From Acidobacteriota bacterium (GTDB taxonomy: Bacteria > Acidobacteriota > Terriglobia > Terriglobales > Acidobacteriaceae), in NCBI GenBank assembly GCA_003224905.1, contig QIAA01000180.1:1-55402 (forward strand): a DNA stretch of 55,402 bases. Reading direction: 5' to 3'. A program made the translations under genes and the position numbers. Shown here in pieces: positions 1 to 6,804 of the stretch. The stretch's first letter is position 1. Each line of letters begins with the position of its first letter. The notes below the pieces were generated by a model that did no database searches, was not told the DNA's origin, and saw nothing but the letters and a program-made list of their open reading frames with translations.

Positions 1-637
1 GATTGTGATCCCAGGTCTGTCCCGGCCAGAACCACTGCCATCCCGGTCCCCGGATGAACGTGCCGATGATGATCATCGAGACCCACAGAACGATGAAGCC
101 GAACAAGAATGTTCCAATGGCAAACTTGCGCTGCTTCCAGGTGTAATAGCCGCTGCCTAGTGGATTGGTATCGATGTAAGGAATCACCATCAACCCGAAG
201 ATGATAAGGGTAGGCATCACTACGCCGGCGATCCAGGGATCGAAATAGACGAGCATCTCCTGCAGCCCGAGGAAGTACCATGGCGCTTTCGCGGGATTCA
301 TTGTCAGATTCGGATTTGCGGGTTCTTCCAGCGGAGCGTATAGAGTGATGGACCAGATCATCAGAATGATGGTGACGATCATTGCCGCGAGGAACTCAAT
401 ACGCAGCAGAAAAGGCCATACATGAATTTCTTTTTGCCATCCGGGGCGGAACGGCCAGGTTTTGCGATGATGGGTCTTCGCCATCGCTGGGCTGGTTTCA
501 AGTTCGGCAATCAGATTGTCATTGGCATGGCCCTGCTTCCACGCCAGATAGATGTAGAAGGCCAGCAGCGGAATCATCGCCACGATAGGCACGTTATCCG
601 GCGCCGATGCGATATCCCAAAGTTGTCGCCAATCCAT
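1..637 (-). CDS. Cytochrome b C-terminal / subunit IV-like protein of bc complex (partial)
   Basis: This is the third gene of a quinol:cytochrome c reductase operon and runs off the window edge, so only its first 212 codons are present. It begins with MDWRQLWDIASAPDN and has a short soluble N-terminus with one early hydrophobic segment (about residues 18-33). Three further membrane helices follow, around residues 82-100, 133-151 and 175-195. The Qo-site region reads NPAKAPWYFLGLQEM at about residues 113-127, the place where b6f subunit IV and cytochrome b carry PEWY. The Glu is replaced here, a change found in some menaquinol-type complexes (family knowledge). With the upstream b6-type protein it makes a split cytochrome b in the cytoplasmic membrane. 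The start ATG is at 635-637. Identity as the cytochrome b C-terminal half is firm; the electron acceptor is unknown. Confidence 0.88.
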   Translation of the reverse strand, partial: MDWRQLWDIASAPDNVPIVAMIPLLAFYIYLAWKQGHANDNLIAELETSPAMAKTHHRKTWPFRPGWQKEIHVWPFLLRIEFLAAMIVTIILMIWSITLYAPLEEPANPNLTMNPAKAPWYFLGLQEMLVYFDPWIAGVVMPTLIIFGLMVIPYIDTNPLGSGYYTWKQRKFAIGTFLFGFIVLWVSMIIIGTFIRGPGWQWFWPGQTWDHN

Positions 638-690
638 AAAAGTTTTCCCCGAACCTGCGTGGGTTTTTCTCGACTGCAGAAGCCCTAAAA

Positions 691-752
691 CCTTGTCATC
701 CTGAGCGAAGTTGGATCATTCGCTCGCGAATGATCCAACGCAGTCGAAGGAC
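691..752. repeat. Palindromic intergenic repeat, copy 1 (outer motif plus 12-bp stem)
   Basis: The outer motif TGTCATCCTGAGCG, then a perfect hairpin at 711-738 (12-bp arms TTGGATCATTCG, loop CTCG), then the closing motif CGCAGTCGAAGGA. The second copy at 854-913 lies in opposite orientation. The outer motif resembles a repeat common in environmental bacterial genomes (recollection, not searched). Confidence 0.8.
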
Positions 753-853
753 CCCATGGAGTCGAGATTTGGCCCAGGCGCTCCGGGGAATTCTCCCTGT
801 ACTGCCGTGGCCGAAACGCCTTGCGAGGCCATTGTTAGAACCGACATTATCGA

Positions 854-913
854 GATCCTTCGACTCTGCAAGAACTTCGTTTCACGAAGTTCTTACTGCG
901 CTCAGGATGACAA
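854..913. repeat. Palindromic intergenic repeat, copy 2 (inverted, different core)
   Basis: Same outer motifs as the copy at 691-752 but inverted: it starts with ATCCTTCGACT and ends with GCGCTCAGGATGACA. The inner hairpin at 870-894 has a different sequence (11-bp arms AAGAACTTCGT, loop TTC). It ends directly at the stop codon of the cytochrome b gene at 914, so it could act as its transcript end. Confidence 0.8.
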
Positions 914-1828
914 TCATCTCCTGGCTTCCTTCACCTCCGACGCCAGCATCACCGGCGCCGGTCCCGAAATGCCTCCATCTTTCCGCACGCGCCAGAAATG
1001 CACGATCATCAGCACCGAAGCCACAATCGGAATTCCGATACAGTGCCAGATATAGGATCGCAGCAGTGCATTCGCATCCACGATGGAACCTCCGAGCAAT
1101 CCGAAGCGCACGTCGTTGTACGGCGTCATCTTCAAGGCCGCCCCAAATGGGCCTTCGTGTCCGAGCAAGGGTGTAGCGCGCGCCATATTCGTGCCCACAG
1201 TCACCGCCCAGAATCCCAGCTGATCGTCTGGCAACAGATATCCGGTGAAGGAAAGCAGAAGCGTAAATACCAGCAGCAGCACTCCGATATTCCAGTTGAA
1301 TTCCCGCGGCTTCTTATAGGACCCGGTGAGAAATACCCGAAACATGTGCAGCCAGACGGCAATCACCATCAGGTGCGCTGCCCAGCGATGCATATTGCGC
1401 AGCAGCTTCCCAAAAGGCACATCATGCTCCAGATACAAAACGTCCCGGAACGCCTGCACTTTGCTTGGGTGGTAATAAAACATCAGCAGCACGCCGGTCA
1501 GCGTAAGAACAAAGAACAAATAGAACGTGATTCCGCCCATTCCCCAGGTAAAGCTGTAGCGCACCGCGTCGCGATTGATCTTCGCTGGATGGAGGTGGAG
1601 AAACACATTCGACAGCACGCCCAGCGCCCGGTTACGCGGGGTGTCATCGTGCTTGTGACGGAAGATCGACGTGTAGACCTGGGTTTTGGTCGGATCCTTG
1701 AGCAAATCGATCTGTTCTTTGGCCTTTGCAGGTATGTCCGTCTTCAGCGACTGGACATCTTCCTTCACGCTGGCTTTCACCCGCTCAAGCAGCCCTACAC
1801 GATTCCCGTTGCCGTTTTGTTCAGGCAT
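914..1828 (-). CDS. Cytochrome b6-type subunit of quinol:cytochrome c reductase
   Basis: Diheme membrane subunit that oxidises quinol and passes electrons to the Rieske protein. The 304-residue product has an extra soluble N-terminus of about 90 residues, mostly charged and helical, before the four-helix core. Haem ligands are visible as H147 and H161 (13 residues between) on one helix, and H262 and H277 (14 between) on a later one. The 14-residue spacing in the second pair is the b6 rather than the bc1 pattern (family knowledge). The length and the separate downstream subunit IV gene also fit a split b6-type protein. It lies 51 nt downstream of the Rieske gene. The Rieske-cytochrome b spacer contains a CACAGAGG-type repeat. 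Confidence 0.93.
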   Translation of the reverse strand: MPEQNGNGNRVGLLERVKASVKEDVQSLKTDIPAKAKEQIDLLKDPTKTQVYTSIFRHKHDDTPRNRALGVLSNVFLHLHPAKINRDAVRYSFTWGMGGITFYLFFVLTLTGVLLMFYYHPSKVQAFRDVLYLEHDVPFGKLLRNMHRWAAHLMVIAVWLHMFRVFLTGSYKKPREFNWNIGVLLLVFTLLLSFTGYLLPDDQLGFWAVTVGTNMARATPLLGHEGPFGAALKMTPYNDVRFGLLGGSIVDANALLRSYIWHCIGIPIVASVLMIVHFWRVRKDGGISGPAPVMLASEVKEARR

Positions 1829-1831
1829 TTT

Positions 1832-1866
1832 GACCTCTGTGTTTCTCTGTGCCCTCTGTGGCTAGA
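1832..1866. repeat. Degenerate CACAGAGG tandem repeat
   Basis: On the minus strand the Rieske-cytochrome b spacer reads as consecutive units CCACAGAGG, GCACAGAG, AACACAGAGG. Related units occur at 11971-12034 and, more degenerate, near 37920-37955 and 53412-53440. Confidence 0.6.
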
Positions 1867-1879
1867 ACGAAGTTCACAT

Positions 1880-3208
1880 TCATCCCGGCAGAAAAGCTCC
1901 ATCATCATTAAACTGGCTCGGCTGGCCTTTAGGCCACTGATACAGCTTCGAGACATCTACCAAAATCTGCCCATCCGGTGCGACTTCCACGTGGGCCCGA
2001 TCCATGGGCCGTGGTGCCGGCCCTTCGAAATTCACTCCCTCGCTGTCATACCCGCTGCCGTGACACGGACACTTAAATTTGTTTTCGCTCGGCTTCCAGT
2101 CCGGCGTGCACCCAAGATGAGTGCAGCGGGCATAAATCACGAACAGCCGGTCAGGAGTGCGATCCACCCAGATGCGATATTTCTGCTGCCATTTGGTGTC
2201 AACTCCAAGTCCATAGTCGGCGGCGTAGCCGATCTTGAACGATGTAGCCGGCTCAAACAAAGTTCGCGGCAGAAAGAAACGGAAGAAGGCAATGAACCAT
2301 GCGGTCAGGAAAGCCGCAATTGCGGTCCAGGCAAAGCGGCGTCGCCCTTGATTGACCGCATTATCCTCCGGACCAACTGCTGCCACCCCGCCGGCGGCCG
2401 CAGCTTTCGAAGTCCCCACTGCCGGAGTTCCCACGTATTTTGTCGCGGCTCCCGCACGGCCGACGGAAGCCGCCGCTGACGCAACAGCAGCCGGGCGAGG
2501 CGAGGCGGCCGCCGCAGCTGGTCTGGCCGCAGCCGGTGCTGCCGCAGGCACAGTTGTTTGTTCAGCGGGTTCGCCGAGCAAAGCAGTGACCTCAGCATCT
2601 GTCAGCGTAGCAAGATTTTTCCGTTTCCGCCGCGCCTGCTCGGCGGCAATCGTAGACTTACTCCACTTCTTACCTTCCGCCACCCACTTCGCAACTTCCT
2701 CGCTGATCGGACCGCTCGGTGCAGCTGGGGCTGGCACAGCAGCTGCCGTCTGGAGCGGAGGTGCCGCAGGCGCAGCACTGGCTTCCACCGGTTCACCGAG
2801 CAGTGCAGCAATCTCCTCATCATTCAGCGCCGGCAGACCTTTACGGCCCCGCCGCGCCTGCTCGGCGGCAATCGTAGACTTACTCCACTTCTTTCCTTCT
2901 GCCACCCACTTGGCAACATCCTCGCGGATCGCAGCAGTCGCAGCTGGTGGCGGTGCCGCCGCAACCGCAGCAGGGGCGGGCGATGACGCTGCTTCGCTGG
3001 CGGCCGCAGGAGCGCTGCTAGGTTCGCCGTCGCCGCGCTCCCAGGGCATCGGTTCACCCGCCTTCAACGCCTCAATGTCCGCGTCGGTGAGCAACGGCAG
3101 GCCCTTGCGCTTGCGGTAAGCCTGCTCCATGCCAATCACCGAATTATTCAGCGCCGCGCGCGGCAAGGGCGGAAGGTGCCCCAGGATTCCTTTGGATTCG
3201 TCTGGCAT
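1880..3208 (-). CDS. Rieske iron-sulfur protein with triple-repeat Ala/Pro-rich N-terminus
   Basis: High-potential 2Fe-2S subunit of the bc complex and first gene of its operon. The cluster-binding motifs are CTHLGC (C362, H364, C367) and CPCHGSGY (C380, C382, H383), in a C-terminal periplasmic domain after a single membrane helix at about 292-314. Usual Rieske subunits are 150-200 residues; this one has 442. The extra 290 residues hold three copies of a motif of the form S-x-I-A-x-E-Q-A-x-R-x-R-K-G-L-P-x-L-x-D-x-E-I-x-A-L at about residues 22-52, 97-140 and 168-214, joined by Ala/Pro linkers. Copies 2 and 3 are nearly identical, also at DNA level. The repeats lie on the cytoplasmic side if the helix is oriented normally. 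Their function is not recognised. Confidence 0.93.
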   Translation of the reverse strand: MPDESKGILGHLPPLPRAALNNSVIGMEQAYRKRKGLPLLTDADIEALKAGEPMPWERGDGEPSSAPAAASEAASSPAPAAVAAAPPPAATAAIREDVAKWVAEGKKWSKSTIAAEQARRGRKGLPALNDEEIAALLGEPVEASAAPAAPPLQTAAAVPAPAAPSGPISEEVAKWVAEGKKWSKSTIAAEQARRKRKNLATLTDAEVTALLGEPAEQTTVPAAAPAAARPAAAAASPRPAAVASAAASVGRAGAATKYVGTPAVGTSKAAAAGGVAAVGPEDNAVNQGRRRFAWTAIAAFLTAWFIAFFRFFLPRTLFEPATSFKIGYAADYGLGVDTKWQQKYRIWVDRTPDRLFVIYARCTHLGCTPDWKPSENKFKCPCHGSGYDSEGVNFEGPAPRPMDRAHVEVAPDGQILVDVSKLYQWPKGQPSQFNDDGAFLPG

Positions 3209-3238
3209 CAGTTAAAACCTGCTGGTTCCCCGCAATCT

Positions 3239-3321
3239 TGATTGTTGATTTTTGATTGTAGATTGTTGAATGAATCTCAAACCTTCGAACTCAAATCAAC
3301 AATTAAAAATCAACAATTCGA
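3239..3321. repeat. Inverted ATTGTTGATT repeat pair
   Basis: Left arm at about 3239-3273 is built from ATTGTTGATT units and the right arm at about 3292-3321 from the complementary AATCAACAAT units. It sits between the ferrochelatase stop and the Rieske start. A second locus of the same family is at 22643-22735. Confidence 0.7.
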
Positions 3322-3322
3322 C

Positions 3323-4333
3323 TCAGTTCGCTGCCACTAGCCGGTCCACCTCACAGTTGTGATCCATTCCCAGAGCCGCCATCACCAGATTCGCTAGGGC
3401 CGCAATGAATGTTGGCGAATCATTCAAGCCGGCAGTCATTTCAAATCTCGTGATTCCAAGTGCCAAGGCCTGCGCGCGAGCTTCGTGATCAATTTCTCCC
3501 AGCGTCTCGACGTGATCTGAAACAAACGAGATCGGGACCACACATACTTCCCGTATACCTTCTGCCGCCACTGCACGCACCGTGTGCCTCAACGAAGGCT
3601 GCAGCCATCTGCTTGCGCCCACTTTGCTTTGATAACAGAGCCGATAGCCGTTGCTCCACGCACCACGCTGCATTGCCAGGCTGACTGTCTCTTCAATCTG
3701 GGTTTGGTACGGATCCCCTCGTTCGATAACAGCTGAGGGAACGCTGTGCGCACTGAAAATGATTTCCGGCTGCTCCGGCTCGGGAAAGCGAGTCAGCGTC
3801 TCATCTATCTTTTCTACCACCGCTTGCAAATAACCTTCATCGCGATAGAAGCTCTCGATGGAAAATACTGGAACGGGTTCCCGGAACAGCCGCTTCCACT
3901 CATTCAGGCTGCTGCCGGTTGTAGTGCTCGAATACTGCGGATACAAGGGCAGAAGCACGATTTCATCACATTTGGCAGTAACGACCAGCTCAATGGCTTC
4001 ACTCGTGAACGGATGCCAATAGCGCATTGCCACAAAACAGCGAGCGTCCAGGTCACAGTCGAGAAGCCTTCGCTGCAAGGCCCGGGCCTGCTGCTCCGTG
4101 AATCGCCGGATCGGCGAGCCCCCGCCAATCACAGAATAATGATGTGCAACTTTCCGGGCACGAGTGGTCGAGATCAATTTAGCCAGAGGTTTGCGCCCCA
4201 GCCGGGCAAAAGGAAAGTCAATGATGTCGGGATCGCAAAACAGGTTAAATAGAAAAGGTTCAATCGCTTCCAGCCTGTCCGGCCCGCCTAGCTGAAAGAG
4301 CACCACTCCAATACGGCGATTTGGCTTACCCAT
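3323..4333 (-). CDS. hemH: Ferrochelatase
   Basis: Inserts Fe2+ into protoporphyrin IX (or coproporphyrin III) at the end of haem synthesis. The 336-residue product shows the family signatures: FQLGGPD near the N-terminus, YPQYSSTTTGSS in the porphyrin-binding region, SAHSVP with the metal-site His, CYQSKVG, and a C-terminal FVSDHVETLGEID containing the second conserved His and acidic residues. Length fits ferrochelatases without a C-terminal membrane anchor. I chose the ATG at 4331-4333; the frame stays open upstream to a TTG at 4351, but homologues start close to GVVLFQLGGP. It stands next to a cytochrome bc operon, which needs haem, although a repeat-filled spacer separates them and co-transcription is uncertain. 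Confidence 0.93.
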   Translation of the reverse strand: MGKPNRRIGVVLFQLGGPDRLEAIEPFLFNLFCDPDIIDFPFARLGRKPLAKLISTTRARKVAHHYSVIGGGSPIRRFTEQQARALQRRLLDCDLDARCFVAMRYWHPFTSEAIELVVTAKCDEIVLLPLYPQYSSTTTGSSLNEWKRLFREPVPVFSIESFYRDEGYLQAVVEKIDETLTRFPEPEQPEIIFSAHSVPSAVIERGDPYQTQIEETVSLAMQRGAWSNGYRLCYQSKVGASRWLQPSLRHTVRAVAAEGIREVCVVPISFVSDHVETLGEIDHEARAQALALGITRFEMTAGLNDSPTFIAALANLVMAALGMDHNCEVDRLVAAN

Positions 4334-4365
4334 CCCCCGGGAGTCCTTCAAGAAGAAAAAGCATG

Positions 4366-4647
4366 TTACTCAATGGCGGGAAGACTCGTCAACGCGGTGA
4401 ACCACATCGTACGTATGATTTCGTTGAACTCGCTAGAGGTCCTCTGAGTGAGCCCTGTGTATTTAGCAATTTTGCTTAGAGCACGCGGCCCTATTTCCTC
4501 CGAGGGATGCCAAGCTCACGTGTAGTCACGAAAACCTTCACGCTCGAGTTGGACGTGAGAACTTCCCTTTTGCGCTTTTGGCTGCCAACCAATTTTTAGA
4601 AGGGCACGATAGACACGATTTGCCTTGCTACTTGGCCATTTGCTCAC
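4366..4647 (-). pseudogene. hicA: HicA-like mRNA interferase toxin, interrupted by in-frame TGA
   Basis: The frame opens at a GTG (4645-4647) that overlaps the hicB stop as GTGA. Residues 1-43 read like a HicA N-terminus, with ALLKIGWQPKAQKGSSHVQL containing the conserved G-S-H catalytic neighbourhood. Codon 44 (4516-4518) is TGA. After it the same frame continues AWHPSEEIGPRALSKIAKYT, the typical HicA C-terminal half (E-E-I-G-P-x-x-L-x-x-I), and stays open to a TAA at 4366-4368. In related proteins the interrupted position is usually aromatic, often Trp, so a single TGG-to-TGA change would explain it (inference). The toxin is either inactive, a sequencing error, or made by readthrough. It is too short for an ordinary ORF list because the stop splits it. 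Confidence 0.75.
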
Positions 4648-4868
4648 AGAAAACGTATCGACTTAGGAGGCTTTCTCCCCTGCTCAGTACGATCAGCCAG
4701 AACTCGCCAGGCAAGTGCCGTTACGGCGATTTCGGCGTCCTCTCTGGTCTTGCCATACTTCATGACCCCCGGCAGCTCCGGGACCTCCGCCAGCCAGCGG
4801 CCATCATCTTCTTCCTCAAAAACAATGCTGAAGGATTCGGATTCGGGCTGTTGTGGAACAGTGGCCAT
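4644..4868 (-). CDS. hicB: HicB-like antitoxin
   Basis: A 74-residue protein of the HicB fold (UPF0150-like). It has FSIVFEEEDDGRWLAEVPEL followed by PGVMKYGKTREDAEIAV, the usual beta-strand pair and helix of HicB N-terminal domains. HicB neutralises the HicA RNase by blocking its active site. This short form lacks a visible C-terminal DNA-binding domain. The start is supported by a strong AGGGAGG three bases before the ATG. It is followed directly by the hicA frame with a GTGA overlap, the usual coupled arrangement in hicBA order. Upstream at 4902-4915 there is a small palindrome, AGAAA-TTAT-TTTCT, which may be an operator (weak). Confidence 0.85.
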   Translation of the reverse strand: MATVPQQPESESFSIVFEEEDDGRWLAEVPELPGVMKYGKTREDAEIAVTALAWRVLADRTEQGRKPPKSIRFL

Positions 4869-5092
4869 GACCCTCCCTAGCTGAGGCGCCGGTAGTCGGA
4901 GAGAAATTATTTTCTGTCGACCACACTAAGTCGGCGTCAACGATGATTTCTATTACTTCAGATCCTGTGCTCACCCGCTATGCATTCAAGAGAAAACGCG
5001 CGGGACAATGGTTACACTCGGCATTCTCAATTGGTTATACAGATCAAGTCGTCCAGAGCAACGCGCTAGTTACTACTTGGAGTTTCTTCTGC

Positions 5093-5866
5093 CTACGCCG
5101 CGCTCGCCCGTGCTGCGAAGAACCCAATTGCCTGCTCGGCCGTGATCCCTTTGAAATCCTGAATCGACCAGTTCGCCCCGTGTCGCGCGAGTTCACCGGT
5201 GTTGTTGCGGTCGACTCCGAGCACGAGTACGAAACCTCCACGTCGCCCCGCTTCCACTCCGGCGATAGCATCCTCCGCAATTCCTGCCCGTTCTGGGTTT
5301 CCATGCGGCACCAGTTGCTGCAGGCATGCCAGGAAAATGTCAGGTTCAGGTTTGCCGTGCAGGTGCAGTTGCTCGCTAACTACACCATCCACTATGGCCT
5401 CAAAAACATCGCGAATTCCTGCTTGCTCCAGGATAGGCACAGCATTTCTGCTTGAAGACGCAATGCCGACGCGAACTCCGCGCTCCCGCAATTCCCGCAC
5501 GAACCGCACTGCTTCCTGATCGACATCGACACCGACTTCGCGTACTTTTCTCAAAAACATATCGTCCTTGCGATTTCCAAGTCCGCAGACCGTCTCTGCA
5601 GTCGGCGGATCCGACGGGTTTCCATACGGAATCGTAATGCCACGCGAGGCGAGAAAGCTGAGCACGCCGTCATAACGCGGCTTGCCATCTACAAACGCGA
5701 GGTAGTCGTGAGCGGCATCGAACGGCCGAAACGGCTCACCCGGGCGCAGGGCACGTGTTTTCAGATATTGATCGAATAACTCCTTCCACGCTGCGGCATG
5801 CACTCGCGCCGTAAACGTGATCACTCCGTCCAAATCGAAAATCATCGCATCTGGGCCCTTGTTCAT
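5093..5866 (-). CDS. pgmB: Beta-phosphoglucomutase family HAD hydrolase
   Basis: HAD-superfamily enzyme of 257 residues expected to convert beta-glucose 1-phosphate to glucose 6-phosphate. The nucleophile motif is FDLDGVIT near residue 10, followed by HAAAWKELFD as in beta-PGM cap domains. VDGKPRYDGVLSFL is typical of the subgroup that occurs with GH65 phosphorylases. Motif II is GIASSSRN with the conserved Ser, and the C-terminal EDAIAGVEAGRRGG region holds motif IV. It is the last gene of a three-gene operon, 25 nt after the universal stress protein. A GH65 phosphorylase upstream would deliver beta-glucose 1-phosphate, which strongly supports the assignment. An AGGAG lies just upstream of the ATG. 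Confidence 0.88.
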   Translation of the reverse strand: MNKGPDAMIFDLDGVITFTARVHAAAWKELFDQYLKTRALRPGEPFRPFDAAHDYLAFVDGKPRYDGVLSFLASRGITIPYGNPSDPPTAETVCGLGNRKDDMFLRKVREVGVDVDQEAVRFVRELRERGVRVGIASSSRNAVPILEQAGIRDVFEAIVDGVVSEQLHLHGKPEPDIFLACLQQLVPHGNPERAGIAEDAIAGVEAGRRGGFVLVLGVDRNNTGELARHGANWSIQDFKGITAEQAIGFFAARASAA

Positions 5867-5891
5867 CCTGAACTCCTGTTTGACCCCATCC

Positions 5892-6776
5892 TCACTCGCA
5901 GTACACCAAAAATACCGGGCACCCGGAAGTCCTGATCACTACTCGGGTCGCGCTGGGATCATGATCCCAATGCCCGTGCCACCCCATAACTACGAGATCC
6001 GCATTCCGCTCGCGAGCCACCTGGGCTACCTCCGACCCCGGCTGCCCGCCGGTAACCACTAGATCAAAATGCATCGATGAGGGCGCTGCCCCCATCGCCA
6101 GCATGCGGCTCATGAATTCATCCGCCCAGGCGGGCCATTCATGTTGCGGCTGATCGACATATCGCGGAGCGGAAAGGCTGCCTGGCTCTTCGCCTCTCGG
6201 ATTCCGCCGCGTTGCCACATGCAAGGCGATGATCTGCGCTCCCGCAAGGTGCGCCAATTCCGCCGCCGGTCCGGCAGCAGGATGGCAGGCGGGAGTGCCG
6301 TCGTGCGCCAACAAGATAGACCGCAGTTTCCATGCAGGATGGTCAGGCTCCGGTGCCACCAGCACAATGCGCTCAGGCTTGGTCAGCAGGATCGATTCTG
6401 CGACCGCGCCAAATCGCTCGCCATTCATTTGTTGACCCGTGTGCGTACACATCACGATCAGGGCTCGCGGCAAATCCCGAGCCGAGTGGATCACCCGCTC
6501 CGCTGGATTGCCTTTGCGATGATCCATCACTACTCCGCGCGTTTCGCTGGATTTCAGGCCTAGCCATTTCAGCGTGTCTTGGGCGGCCGCTGCTTGCTCG
6601 CCTACATACACCACATGGAGAGTGGCGCCGTGCAGCCGGGCCAATTCCCGCGCAATCGGAATTGCTGACTGGGAAAAGTTTTGGCCATCCAGTGGAAGGA
6701 TGACGTTTTCCACCGTGCGAGGCTTCGTCTTGCGACGCTCAACCGCACCGTTCCATTCAGGTATTGCCGCAGTCAC
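5892..6776 (-). CDS. Universal stress protein, tandem UspA domains
   Basis: Two UspA-type alpha/beta domains in 294 residues. Domain 1 begins VENVILPLDGQNFSQSAIP and ends with a G-rich segment before ERIVLVAPE. Domain 2 begins LRSILLAHDGTPACHPA and closes with ADLVVMGWHGHWDHDPSATR and a strand into CPVFLVYCE. The ATP-binding signature G-2x-G-9x-G-(S/T) is recognisable but irregular in both halves. The frame is open to 6896, inside the GH65 gene; I placed the start at GTG 6774-6776 because AGGAAGGAGG lies six bases upstream and the GH65 stop is only 28 bases away. Its place between the phosphorylase and beta-PGM suggests sugar metabolism linked to stress or energy state (inference). Confidence 0.85.
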   Translation of the reverse strand: MTAAIPEWNGAVERRKTKPRTVENVILPLDGQNFSQSAIPIARELARLHGATLHVVYVGEQAAAAQDTLKWLGLKSSETRGVVMDHRKGNPAERVIHSARDLPRALIVMCTHTGQQMNGERFGAVAESILLTKPERIVLVAPEPDHPAWKLRSILLAHDGTPACHPAAGPAAELAHLAGAQIIALHVATRRNPRGEEPGSLSAPRYVDQPQHEWPAWADEFMSRMLAMGAAPSSMHFDLVVTGGQPGSEVAQVARERNADLVVMGWHGHWDHDPSATRVVIRTSGCPVFLVYCE

Positions 6777-6804
6777 AAAGGCCTCCTTCCTCCACCTCTC
6801 GGCG

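Noticed and set aside
998..2479. Long plus-strand open frame (493 codons) antisense to cytochrome b and Rieske
   Set aside because: It crosses two genes with clear motifs on the other strand and has no recognisable domain or RBS; it is a shadow of the GC-rich coding pattern.
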